The notes under the pieces were generated by a model, which was not told the DNA's origin, did not search any database, and saw only the letters and a list, made by a program, of their open reading frames with translations. Shown here piece after piece: positions 10,696-18,884 of a DNA stretch of 64,000 nucleotides (position 1 is the first letter of the stretch; the number at the start of each line of letters is the position of its first letter). The position numbers were made by a program, and so were the translations under genes. This DNA is from Stigmatella erecta. GTDB lineage: Bacteria; Myxococcota; Myxococcia; Myxococcales; Myxococcaceae. The stretch is taken from NCBI RefSeq assembly GCF_900111745.1, contig NZ_FOIJ01000009.1, forward strand, positions 310,001 to 374,000, read 5' to 3'.

Positions 10696-12987
10696 ATGCT
10701 GGCTCCCCGCATCACGGAGGTACGCCTCCGGCTGGACGTCCTCCAGCAGAACGCCCCACGTCCTTCCGGCATGGTGGGCTGGGCGCTGGGGCTGCTGGCG
10801 CCGGGAGAGCTGGATCTGTCGCTCCCCGGGCTGGCCGCGCTGGACCGGGAGATGGACCAGGTCGGCATCCACACGCTGGCGGATGCGCACCTGTTGCGCA
10901 CGCTCGGGGCCCACAAGGGCCGGGCGGGCAAGCTCTCCGAGGCCCTGGAGGCGCGGGCCACCGAAGCCCTGGAGGAGTTCGAGGCCCTGCTGCGCCGCGT
11001 GGAGCGGGCCCACCGCGCGGGAGAGCTTCCCCCGGGGGCGAGGACGGTGCTGGAGCGGGCCTTCGTTCAGCTGGCCCGCGTGGCGAAGGTCGCGGATGTC
11101 TTCGCCTCCGCGCCGGGCGCCGAGCCCCCGTTCGAGATCTTCTCCCGTGGGGGTTACTCCTGGGAGGGCCGCCCTCCGGCCAGTGCGCGCATGGCCATCG
11201 CGGAGTTCCTCGCGCAGCGGGCGCGGGGCAACGTGGAGGACGTGCTCCAGAAACGCCGTGACCTGGACCTGGCGCACGAGATGCTCCTGCGGCTGGGGGC
11301 CGACCACGACCGGGACCGGGGCGTGGTGCTGCGCCGCGAGGTGGCCGAGGCGCGCGAGCGCACCCGCACCGCGCCGCCCGCCGCCTCGCTGGCGGAGCTG
11401 GTGAAGCAGGTCCGGGTCAGCGCCCGGCGGGAGCCCCATCAGGCGTACCGCTCCCTCAAGGCGCTGTATGAGCGGTCACTGGAAGCGGCCGATGTGCCCC
11501 TGGCCGCCGCCGCCCGCGCCGCCCTGGTCCCGTTTCTGCCCCCTCAGGGGCAGATGCGCGCCCTGGTGGAGCAGGCCGAGCGGGACGAGCTGATGCGCTG
11601 GTTCGGAGCGTCCCGCTCGGTGGAGGCGGAGGCGGTGGCGCGGGGGGAGCCGAAGCCGGGGCAGCCCTCGCCCGCGGATGACCTGTTGACGGATCTGGCC
11701 TTCTCCCTCAAGCCCGAGCAGCTGGCCGCCTTCGAGCTGGCGGCGGGGTGCGCGCGCTACTTCGACGTGGAGGATGCGCTCTCGGAGGAAGTTGTCCAGG
11801 CGGACGTCCGGTCCCTGCAGCCGGTGCCCCGGCGCGTCCCATACCCCACGCAGCGGATGAGCTTCGAGGCCACGAGCAGCCTCCACGAAGTGCACAACTT
11901 CATCCTCTCCGACCCGCGGATGATCGTCTACGACCTGGCCGCGAGCCGGCAGCTCGTCCGCGCCTACCTGGAGGAGGAGCCACCCCCGAAGCCCAAGCGC
12001 ATGAAGCGCACCTCCGTGCGCGTCTATGTCTGCGACGCCTCGGGCTCCATGCACGGCGCCCGGGCGCGCTTCCGCGACGCCATCATCATCGCCGAGCTGA
12101 ACAACCTGCGCGCCAAGGCCCGCCAGGCACAGCCGTTCGATCCGCTGTACTTCTCCTTCTTCAACGATTCGCCGACCGAGCTGGTCCGGGTGGACACGGC
12201 GGCCGGCGCGTCCCGGCAGATCGAGAAGCTCTTTCGCCACTCCCCCGCGGAAGGGCAGACGGACATCAACCTGGCGTTGATCTCCGCGTTCGACTCCATC
12301 CGCTCCGCCCAGGGCAGAGACCCTTACCTGGCCCGGGCCACGGTGGTGCTCATCACCGATGGCGAGGACCGGGTGGACCAGGAGCTCATCCGGCGGACCC
12401 GGGTGCCCATGAGCTCGCTCGACATCTCGCTGAGCTTCATCTCCCTGGGCGAGGAGAACCCGGACCTGAAGGCCCTCGTGCAGGAGCAGCGCGCGCGGGG
12501 AGGCCGCGCCTTCTACCACCACCTCTCCGACGCGGAGATCCAGTGGGCCCGGACCGAGTTCGACGTGCCCTGGCGCACCTTGCTCCCCCACGGGGTTCCC
12601 GAGACGCCGGAGGTGCTGGAAGCGCTCCTGCCGCACCTCGATGCGTTGGAGGCCCTGGCGGGCAAGCGGGGCCCTCTCGCAGCCCCGGTGGCGGTGGAGG
12701 CCTCCTTCGACGCGCTGTTTCCGGAGCAGCCCTCCGCCCCTGCGCGAGGCGAAGCACCCGGGCCGGACGTGGTGGCCCGGGTGGGGGACATCCTCGCCGC
12801 CCTGGCCGAGGCCGCCTCGCTGGCGCCCGCGGACCGCCGCGCCACGGAGAGCGTCCAGCTCCTCCAGCACCTGCTGGGGGTGTACCAGTTGACCCCTGCG
12901 CGCTACCTGGCGGCGCTCGCGGTGGGGAGCCCTCCGGTGCAGGACAGTCTGGCCCGGGTCCGCCTTCTCTGCCGGCCATTCGGGTAG
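10696..12987 (+). CDS. VWA-domain protein (ViaA-like partner)
   Basis: A 763-residue protein with about 430 residues of helical N-terminal region and a von Willebrand A domain at about 438-620. The metal-ion-dependent adhesion site is visible as VYVCDASGSM (DxSxS at 447-451), with a later TDIN threonine and a VVLITDGED aspartate. This layout, a helical N-terminus then C-terminal VWA next to a MoxR ATPase, is that of ViaA and CoxE-like partners. It likely recruits the AAA+ ring to a target. There is no signal peptide. It follows the AAA+ gene by 58 bases and precedes a PspA-like gene by 15. Confidence 0.83.
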   Translation: MLAPRITEVRLRLDVLQQNAPRPSGMVGWALGLLAPGELDLSLPGLAALDREMDQVGIHTLADAHLLRTLGAHKGRAGKLSEALEARATEALEEFEALLRRVERAHRAGELPPGARTVLERAFVQLARVAKVADVFASAPGAEPPFEIFSRGGYSWEGRPPASARMAIAEFLAQRARGNVEDVLQKRRDLDLAHEMLLRLGADHDRDRGVVLRREVAEARERTRTAPPAASLAELVKQVRVSARREPHQAYRSLKALYERSLEAADVPLAAAARAALVPFLPPQGQMRALVEQAERDELMRWFGASRSVEAEAVARGEPKPGQPSPADDLLTDLAFSLKPEQLAAFELAAGCARYFDVEDALSEEVVQADVRSLQPVPRRVPYPTQRMSFEATSSLHEVHNFILSDPRMIVYDLAASRQLVRAYLEEEPPPKPKRMKRTSVRVYVCDASGSMHGARARFRDAIIIAELNNLRAKARQAQPFDPLYFSFFNDSPTELVRVDTAAGASRQIEKLFRHSPAEGQTDINLALISAFDSIRSAQGRDPYLARATVVLITDGEDRVDQELIRRTRVPMSSLDISLSFISLGEENPDLKALVQEQRARGGRAFYHHLSDAEIQWARTEFDVPWRTLLPHGVPETPEVLEALLPHLDALEALAGKRGPLAAPVAVEASFDALFPEQPSAPARGEAPGPDVVARVGDILAALAEAASLAPADRRATESVQLLQHLLGVYQLTPARYLAALAVGSPPVQDSLARVRLLCRPFG

Positions 12988-13002
12988 GCTCCCGTCCTGG
13001 AC

Positions 13003-13563
13003 ATGCTCTTCGGGTTCTGGCGCAAGAAGGACAAGAAGAAGCCCGTGGATCCGCTCGCGGCCTTCGATCAGCTCATCGAGGACCTGGAGCGCCAGGGCGC
13101 GGAGGTCCGCAAGTCGGCGGCCACGTTGCTGGCGCTCAAGGGCGAGCTGTCCCGTTCCCTGGAGCGCTACACCCGGCAGCGGGAGGACATCCTCCAGCGG
13201 CTCGCGGCGGTGGAGGCCCGGGGCGATGGCAAGGGCGCCCAGGTGTTCCGAAGGGACCAGGCGCAGACCGAGGCCTTGCTGCGCTCCACCCGGGAGGCCC
13301 TGGACCGCGCGGAGCTGGATTCCCGCCTGTTGCTGGAGGCCGCCACCGGCATCGGCGCGCGTGCCACCGAGCTGCGCATCGAGCGTCAGAGCGCCTCGGC
13401 CCGGCTCACCGCGGGCTCCCTGGTCACCAGCGCCATGCGCGAGCAGGTGGATCGCATCGAGAAGGTGCTCGCGGTGGATGCGGCCCGGGACGAGGTGGAG
13501 CGCGCCCACGCGCTCGCGGAGATCTACCGCGAGGAGCAGGGCGAGGGGCCGGAGGCGGAGTAG
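13003..13563 (+). CDS. PspA-like coiled-coil protein
   Basis: This 186-residue protein starts with a short basic-aromatic segment (MLFGFWRKKDKKK). A DP-x-AAFDQLIEDLERQ segment follows, then one long coiled coil to the end. The order recalls the PspA/IM30 family (N-terminal amphipathic part, then a DPxxxxxxxxxE start of the hairpin), but it is shorter than PspA. The basic N-terminus could touch membranes. Its position as third gene of the AAA+-VWA unit suggests it is the complex's substrate or membrane adaptor; that is inference. It converges with the cyclase gene 10 bases away. Confidence 0.7.
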   Translation: MLFGFWRKKDKKKPVDPLAAFDQLIEDLERQGAEVRKSAATLLALKGELSRSLERYTRQREDILQRLAAVEARGDGKGAQVFRRDQAQTEALLRSTREALDRAELDSRLLLEAATGIGARATELRIERQSASARLTAGSLVTSAMREQVDRIEKVLAVDAARDEVERAHALAEIYREEQGEGPEAE

Positions 13564-13573
13564 GGCAGGGTGC

Positions 13574-14455
13574 CTACGTGCGGCGCGCGGTCTGGTGCAG
13601 CTCCAGGACGATGTTGCCGCCCTTGAAGAGGCGGACGGCCCCGGAGGTCTGGCTCACCACCAACGAGATGCAGTGGGTGGTGGAGGTGATGCCCGCCGCG
13701 GCGGCGTGCCGGGCGCCCAGCCCCAGAGGAATCTTCACGCTCTCGTCCGTGGCGGACAGGTAGCGGCCCGCGGCCAGCACCACCCCGTCCTCGCGGATGA
13801 TGAAGGCCCCGTCCAGCACCGAGAAGTTCTTGATGGCCTCGCGGATCTTCGGATCCAGCACGTTCCGTTCCGCCTCGGACAGGCCCTGGAACGGGTTGAT
13901 GGTCATCTGCCGGCTCTTCTCCAGGACGGTGGTGTGGTCGCCGATGGTGATGATCGTCCCGATGGGGTGGCCCTCGAAGCCCTCCTGGCCAATCTGCAGC
14001 GCCAGCTGGATGAGCGCGTCCACCACCTGCGAGTTGAACTCGTCGCCCAGCTTCACGCCCTCGATGGCCACCCGGTCATCCAGCGAGCCGCCGATGTGCA
14101 TCTGCATGAGCGTGTCCGGGGGGCGGCCGACCTTGCCCGTCATGCACAGCACCAGGTCGCCCTCCTTGAACGCTCCTTGCGAGAGCGCGGAGACGAGGGC
14201 CACCTTCACCCGCTCGGTGCGCGAGTAGTCGTAGGCGGGGATGACCAGCGCCCGGAGCTGCCGGTGGATGTACTCCTGGGCGATCTTGTCCGACGTCACC
14301 GCGTAGATGAGCTTGCGCCGGGCGGGCCGGCCGCGCAGATCCTCCGGGGCGATGGGGGTATCGCAGATGTAGAGGAAGTGGTTGACGTCATTCCGCGCGG
14401 CCAGCGAGAGGGCTGAGCGCAGAAATTCCCGGTCGAACTTCTTACCCTCCGTCAC
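13574..14455 (-). CDS. Diadenylate cyclase (DisA_N/DAC domain)
   Basis: Likely makes c-di-AMP from two ATP. The start is taken as GTG 14455, preceded by an AAGGGGG stretch; longer readings run into the dksA upstream region. Of 293 residues, about 45-175 resemble the C-terminal domain of pyruvate kinase (VSALSQGAFKEGDLVLCMTG), a sensor fold seen fused to some cyclases. The DAC domain follows with DGAFII (215-220) and a GLGARHAAAAG segment at 245-255. The usual RHRAA motif has its third residue changed to Ala (RHAAA). A VVSQTSGAVRLFKGG end completes the domain. Activity therefore needs checking. It is divergent from the DksA-type gene. Confidence 0.85.
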   Translation of the reverse strand: MTEGKKFDREFLRSALSLAARNDVNHFLYICDTPIAPEDLRGRPARRKLIYAVTSDKIAQEYIHRQLRALVIPAYDYSRTERVKVALVSALSQGAFKEGDLVLCMTGKVGRPPDTLMQMHIGGSLDDRVAIEGVKLGDEFNSQVVDALIQLALQIGQEGFEGHPIGTIITIGDHTTVLEKSRQMTINPFQGLSEAERNVLDPKIREAIKNFSVLDGAFIIREDGVVLAAGRYLSATDESVKIPLGLGARHAAAAGITSTTHCISLVVSQTSGAVRLFKGGNIVLELHQTARRT

Positions 14456-14497
14456 GGTGCCCCCTTGCTGGCGTCCGCAGTGTTCAGCATGCGCACC

Positions 14498-14557
14498 TTG
14501 ACACCATGCGCTGTGTGAATAAAGCTTTCGGGCCCTTTTTTTTGGGGGAAAAGGGCC
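14498..14557 (+). promoter_or_regulatory. TTGACA box and leader hairpin before the DksA-type gene
   Basis: TTGACA at 14498-14503 could be a -35 box, although the -10 region (GAATAAAG) is poorly spaced. Downstream, perfect 9-base arms ggccctttt (14531-14539) and aaaagggcc (14549-14557) enclose a T/G loop, forming a stable hairpin in the leader 27 bases before the GTG start. Confidence 0.4.
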
Positions 14558-14584
14558 GTTCTCTCGCCAACCGGAGCGAAGGCT

Positions 14585-14947
14585 GTGAATCAGAAAGATC
14601 TCAAGCGGTACAAGAAGATTCTCGAGGACAGCAAGGTGGCTCTGCTCGAGAGCGCCAAGAAGACCCTCGTGGAAGAGTCCAGCTTCGACACGGATGATCT
14701 CCCGGACGAGATTGATCAGGCCTCCTCCGAGTACGCCCAATCGATGGTGTTCCGTCTGCGGGACCGGGAGAAGTTCCTGCTGCAGAAGATCGAAAAGGCG
14801 CTGCAGCGCATCGAGGACGGCTCCTTTGGCGTCTGCGAGCGGTGTGAGGAGGACATCTCGCCCAAGCGCCTGGAGGCCCGCCCGGTCACCACGCTCTGCA
14901 TCCGCTGCAAGGAAGAGCAGGAGAAGAAGGAGCGCTCCTACGGCTGA
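14585..14947 (+). CDS. dksA: DksA/TraR-family zinc-finger regulator
   Basis: DksA-type proteins bind the RNA polymerase secondary channel and act with ppGpp. In this 120-residue protein the coiled coil carries the tip motif DxxDxA (DEIDQA, about residues 41-46). The zinc finger has two Cys pairs (CERC and CIRC, about residues 80-83 and 101-104). The start is GTG 14585 after a GGAGCGAAGG Shine-Dalgarno region. It is shorter than E. coli DksA (151) but has all key parts. A rel gene lies 4 kb downstream, consistent with a stringent-response role. Confidence 0.85.
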   Translation: MNQKDLKRYKKILEDSKVALLESAKKTLVEESSFDTDDLPDEIDQASSEYAQSMVFRLRDREKFLLQKIEKALQRIEDGSFGVCERCEEDISPKRLEARPVTTLCIRCKEEQEKKERSYG

Positions 14948-14959
14948 GCCACAGGCCCT

Positions 14960-14987
14960 GGGTCACGTGACGCCCGTCGCGTGACCC
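14960..14987. terminator. Bidirectional terminator between convergent genes
   Basis: Inverted arms gggtcacg (14960-14967) and cgtgaccc (14980-14987) lie between the convergent ends of the DksA-type gene (14947) and the FHA gene (14996). No T-run is present; the placement supports a shared terminator. Confidence 0.55.
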
Positions 14988-14995
14988 GGGAGGGT

Positions 14996-15754
14996 CTAGC
15001 CGTTCATCTGAAGCTCGACCCGGAGCAGCTGGCGGCCAATGAGGAAGTGGTCGCCGTTGTCCACGAATGACGGGCCCGCCAGCCGGATGAAGGTTCCGTT
15101 CGAGGAGCCCACGTCCCGGACCGTGAGTTGATCCTGCCGCACGTTCAGTACGGCATGGCGCCCGGAGACAAAGCCGTCCGTGGGGAAGGTGATGTCCCCG
15201 TGCTCGCGGCCCAGCAGGTTGTCGCCCTCCTTGAGCGGGAAGGCGGCGCCGCGCATGCCCCCCTCCAGCAGCTGGACCAGCCGCAGCCGGTAGCCCACAT
15301 CCGGCGAGCCCCAGATCTGCGCCCCCCCGGGCCCCGTCGAGGCGGTGGGGATGGGCTCGAGCACCAGCCGCTGCCGGCCCAGCCGCAGCTCGCCCCCGGT
15401 GGGCAGCTCGCGCTCCTGGCGCAGGCGGACGAAGACGCCGTTGGCCCCTCCCACGTCCTCCACGGCCAGGTGGGCGCCCGAGAAGAAGAAGCGCGCCTGC
15501 TGGGGCATGACGAAGGGATCATCCGACAGCACCAGGTCCCCGTACTGCTGGCCGCAGGTGAGCGTGTCGCGCTGCATCTTCACGACGGACTCGGGGCCGC
15601 CGTCCGCGCGGACCACGCGGATGGACACCTGGGGGCGGGGAGCAAGCTGGGAGACGGCCATCACCAGGGTGCCGGACCGCATCGGGGCGCCACACGCCTG
15701 GCAGAGGGTGGCCTCGTCGGAATTCTCGCTGTCACAGCGCTGGCAGTAAGTCAT
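14996..15754 (-). CDS. Zinc-ribbon protein with two FHA domains
   Basis: FHA domains bind phosphothreonine. Residues 4-21 of the 252 form a zinc ribbon with spacing C-x2-C-x10-C-x2-C (C4, C7, C18, C21). A degenerate FHA-like fold follows (about 50-130). A clear FHA domain at about 170-245 has LLGREHGDI, SGRHA and the DVGSSNGTFIRL signature. It is divergent from a Ser/Thr kinase gene whose protein starts with the same ribbon, so it is a probable phosphopeptide reader for that kinase. No membrane segment is seen. Confidence 0.85.
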   Translation of the reverse strand: MTYCQRCDSENSDEATLCQACGAPMRSGTLVMAVSQLAPRPQVSIRVVRADGGPESVVKMQRDTLTCGQQYGDLVLSDDPFVMPQQARFFFSGAHLAVEDVGGANGVFVRLRQERELPTGGELRLGRQRLVLEPIPTASTGPGGAQIWGSPDVGYRLRLVQLLEGGMRGAAFPLKEGDNLLGREHGDITFPTDGFVSGRHAVLNVRQDQLTVRDVGSSNGTFIRLAGPSFVDNGDHFLIGRQLLRVELQMNG

Positions 15755-15882
15755 GGGGACGCCCCGGGTTCATATCAGGGAGAGGGCCCTCTTGCTCGGA
15801 CTGCGAGCATGGCTTGATGCGGACCCAAGCAACGTGTTGAAGTCACCCCTCACCTTGCTCGTTTCCCTGAGACGGAACACCC

Positions 15883-17571
15883 TTGCTCTGCCCCTCTTGC
15901 GGCGCTGACGCCAGAGAATCCTCCAAGTACTGCCCGGCCTGCGGCTCGTCCCTCGTGCGCACGGTGGCCGAGGCCGATGAGTACATTGGCAAGACGCTGG
16001 CGAAGAAGTACCGGGTGGAGGCCCTGATCGGTGAGGGCGGCATGGGCAAGGTGTACCGCTCGCGCCAGCTCGTGCTCGACAAGCCCGTGGTGCTCAAGGT
16101 GCTGCGCCAGTCGCTGCTGTCCGACGAGCGCACCGTGGCCCGCTTCCAGCGCGAGGCCAAGGCCGCCAGCCGCCTCAACCACCCCAACTCCATCAGCATC
16201 CTGGACTTCGGCCAGGCCGAGGACGGCGCGCTCTTCATCGCCATGGAGTTCGTGCCCGGGGAGGACCTGCACCAGCTCCTCGTGCGCGAGTGGCCCCTGC
16301 CCGAGGCGCGCGTCATCCGCCTCGTCAGCCAGGTGCTCTCCGCCCTGTCGGACGCGCACGGCGCGGGCGTCATCCACCGGGACCTCAAGCCCGAGAACAT
16401 CATGGTGGAGCAGCGCCGCAACGAGACGGACTTCGTGAAGGTGCTGGACTTCGGCATCGCCAAGATTACGGACTCCTCGGGCGAGGACGGCCCGGCGCTC
16501 ACCCGGGCCGGCTTCGTGTGCGGCACCCCGGAGTACATGTCCCCGGAGCAGGCCCGGGGCGCGTCGCTGGACCACCGCTCGGACCTCTACGCGGTGGGCG
16601 TGCTGCTCTACCAGCTCGTGACGGGGCTGCTGCCGTTCGAGTCGGACTCCGCGGTGGGCTTCGCCACCAAGCACCTCACCGAGGAGCCGCCGCCGCCGTC
16701 CAAGCGGCGGCCCGAGGCGCGCATCTCCGTGGGCATGGAGCGGCTCATCCTCCGGGCCCTGTCCAAGGATCCGGACGACCGGCCCGCCAACGCGGAGGCC
16801 TTCAAGGCCGAGCTGCACGCGCTTGAGATCCGGGAGCGGCGCCGCGCCGAGCCCGCTCCCCGGCGGCCCGCCGCCGCGCCCGCACCCATGGCCTCGCCCG
16901 TGCTCGCGCCCCTGCCGCGCCGTGGGACGGGCGGCAGCCACCTGGCCACCCAGCCGCGCGCCTTCACGGACTGGGGCTCCAACGAAGCCACCGTCCGCGC
17001 GGTGCCGGAGATCATCCAGACGACGCCCAACCCCATGCCCTCCAGCGACAAGCTGGAGGAGGCGCCCGCGCCCGCCGCGCGGGACACCGGGGGCGGGCTC
17101 CATTTCTTCAAGCTGCTCACCCTCGCGCTGGTGCTCGCCGCGGGGGTCATGGCCTACCTCTACTTCTTCAACGGCAGCACGGAGGCCACCCCCTACTCGA
17201 TTCCGAAGAACGCGCCGGTGCCCCAGAAGGGGGATGCCCAGACGCAGGGGCTGGATCCCTACCGGCCGCTCTACGACCAGGAGATTCCCCCGGCCGCCCG
17301 CGACGAGGCGAAGTCGCGCGCGGCCGAGCTGGAGGGAGACCGGCAGTTCCAGCACGGCAGCCTGGGGATGACGGCCACCCAGTACAAGGAGGCCTTCCGG
17401 TTCAACCCCACGCCCGCGCTGTCCCTCAAGCTGGGCGAGGTCTACTGGCAGCAGGAGCACCCCGGCGAGGCGCGGGCCTGGTGGTCCCGTCACTTGAGGG
17501 ATGCACGCACCTCCGCGGCCCGGCCCTACATCGAGGAGCAGCTCAAGAGCGTCGCCTCGGCGAGTCCCTGA
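15883..17571 (+). CDS. Zinc-ribbon Ser/Thr protein kinase, membrane-bound
   Basis: A Hanks-type kinase of 562 residues. A zinc ribbon (C3, C6, C17, C20) is followed by the kinase domain at about 43-310, with glycine loop GEGGMGKVY, catalytic K72, HRDLKPEN (H165-N172), DFG 189-191 and GTPEYMSPEQ. All catalytic residues are present. A Pro/Ala-rich linker leads to one membrane segment at about 405-428, then a periplasmic tail that resembles a TPR pair (QYKEAFRFNPTPALSLKLGEVY). The start is TTG 15883, only a few codons after an in-frame stop, so a longer form is excluded. It is flanked by two FHA genes with the same ribbon. Confidence 0.92.
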   Translation: MLCPSCGADARESSKYCPACGSSLVRTVAEADEYIGKTLAKKYRVEALIGEGGMGKVYRSRQLVLDKPVVLKVLRQSLLSDERTVARFQREAKAASRLNHPNSISILDFGQAEDGALFIAMEFVPGEDLHQLLVREWPLPEARVIRLVSQVLSALSDAHGAGVIHRDLKPENIMVEQRRNETDFVKVLDFGIAKITDSSGEDGPALTRAGFVCGTPEYMSPEQARGASLDHRSDLYAVGVLLYQLVTGLLPFESDSAVGFATKHLTEEPPPPSKRRPEARISVGMERLILRALSKDPDDRPANAEAFKAELHALEIRERRRAEPAPRRPAAAPAPMASPVLAPLPRRGTGGSHLATQPRAFTDWGSNEATVRAVPEIIQTTPNPMPSSDKLEEAPAPAARDTGGGLHFFKLLTLALVLAAGVMAYLYFFNGSTEATPYSIPKNAPVPQKGDAQTQGLDPYRPLYDQEIPPAARDEAKSRAAELEGDRQFQHGSLGMTATQYKEAFRFNPTPALSLKLGEVYWQQEHPGEARAWWSRHLRDARTSAARPYIEEQLKSVASASP

Positions 17572-17581
17572 GCGCGGCGCC

Positions 17582-18739
17582 TCAGCCGAGCGCTTCCACC
17601 TGGAAGACGTGCTGGCCGATCCGGACCCGGTCTCCCTGGCGCAGGGGCCGCTCGATGGCGGCGGGAATGCGGACGTAGGTCCCCAGGCCGCCCGAGAGAT
17701 CCCTCAACATCGCCCCCGTGGGCGTGGGGCTCAGCTCGCAGTGGCGGCCCGCGAGCCCCTCATCCTGGGGGTAGCTGAGATCGCAGTGCGCCTGCCCGAT
17801 GGTGAGCAGCGTCGCGGCGGACACCACCGCCCGGCCCGCGCGCCCGCCCATGAGAATCTCCTCCACCGCGTAGAGGGACTGTCCCAGCGGCATGGGGGCG
17901 CCATAGATGACGGGCTGCCCCGGCAGGTTCACCGGCGCCTCGATGCGCCCGCTGAACCGGAAGAGCCGCAAGCCCGCGCTGAAGAGCGTGCGGGGCGCGA
18001 TGGCCTCCGTGCCCGGGATGGTGACGTAGACGCCCGAGGCACTGGTCTCGTCGCGCACGAAGAGCGCCCCTTCCTTCACCAGGAAGGTGGCGTGGAGCGC
18101 GGAGACGAATGGATCCTCCGGCAGGAGGATGGCCCCCCGGCTGCGGCCCACCACGCAGTTGCTCGCGGGCAGCTTGTAGCGCTGCCCCCGGCCCGCGCCG
18201 GCCACGATGCTCAGCCCGAACCGCGAGGCGGCCGGGGCGGGGCGGGCCGCCGGGGCGGGACGGGCGGTGGGGGGCGCCTCCGGAACGGGAGGCGCGGGGC
18301 GCTCGACGGCTCCCGTGGGGGGCGGCCGGGCAGAAGCCGAGGTCCGGGGCTGTGCCGCGGGGCCGCCTCCCGTCCGTCCCGGCAGGTTCGCCGGGACCGG
18401 CGAGGCCCCGGCCGCTTCGACCGGGATACCGGCAGAGGTAGGGGAAGGTGTGCGGCCCGCGGAGGGCCTCAGGCCGGGCGGAACGTTCTCGGAGGGCCGG
18501 GCCGAGGCGGCCTCGGAAGGCTTGGAGGAAGCTGGAACGGCCGTGGGGCGGGCCCCGGCGGCGGCAGGCCCGGCACCCGGGCGAGCGGCCGAGGGGGCAG
18601 GGCGGGCGGGGGCGGCACGGGGTGGGGGCGCCTCGCCGAGAGCGGTCCCACACAGGCCGCAGGTGGCCGAGCGGGGCGGGTTGTGGCCGTCACAGTTCGG
18701 GCAGACCACGGCAAGAGCGGACAGCAGGAGCTGTGACAT
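17582..18739 (-). CDS. Zinc-ribbon protein with two FHA domains and Pro/Ala linker
   Basis: From ATG 18739 the product is 385 residues. The ribbon (C13, C16, C27, C30; C-x2-C-x10-C-x2-C) is followed by about 130 residues of Pro/Ala-rich linker. Two FHA-like domains follow: the first with VVGRSRGAIL, SALHA and SASGVYV, the second with LTIGQAHCDL, AGRHCEL and GLGTYVRI. The signatures are degenerate, so phosphothreonine binding may be lost in one of them. Neither the ATG nor an in-frame GTG at 18709 has a clear Shine-Dalgarno; GTG would put the ribbon at the very N-terminus as in its neighbours. It converges with the kinase gene. Confidence 0.8.
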   Translation of the reverse strand: MSQLLLSALAVVCPNCDGHNPPRSATCGLCGTALGEAPPPRAAPARPAPSAARPGAGPAAAGARPTAVPASSKPSEAASARPSENVPPGLRPSAGRTPSPTSAGIPVEAAGASPVPANLPGRTGGGPAAQPRTSASARPPPTGAVERPAPPVPEAPPTARPAPAARPAPAASRFGLSIVAGAGRGQRYKLPASNCVVGRSRGAILLPEDPFVSALHATFLVKEGALFVRDETSASGVYVTIPGTEAIAPRTLFSAGLRLFRFSGRIEAPVNLPGQPVIYGAPMPLGQSLYAVEEILMGGRAGRAVVSAATLLTIGQAHCDLSYPQDEGLAGRHCELSPTPTGAMLRDLSGGLGTYVRIPAAIERPLRQGDRVRIGQHVFQVEALG

Positions 18740-18884
18740 GAGCGGGGCCGACTTTAGGGGTCCTAAAAACACCGGGTCAACGAACGCGAATGCTTTGGAT
18801 GAGGTGGGGAGGCACGCGGGCGTGGGACGATGATGCATACGCGGCGTTGCCCCATCTGGATAGCAAAGTTACGATTGGAACAGC

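Noticed and set aside
11748-13763. Plus-strand frame overlapping the VWA and PspA-like genes
   Set aside because: Gly/Ala/Pro/Arg-rich sequence without domain signatures; the other frame carries the VWA metal site.
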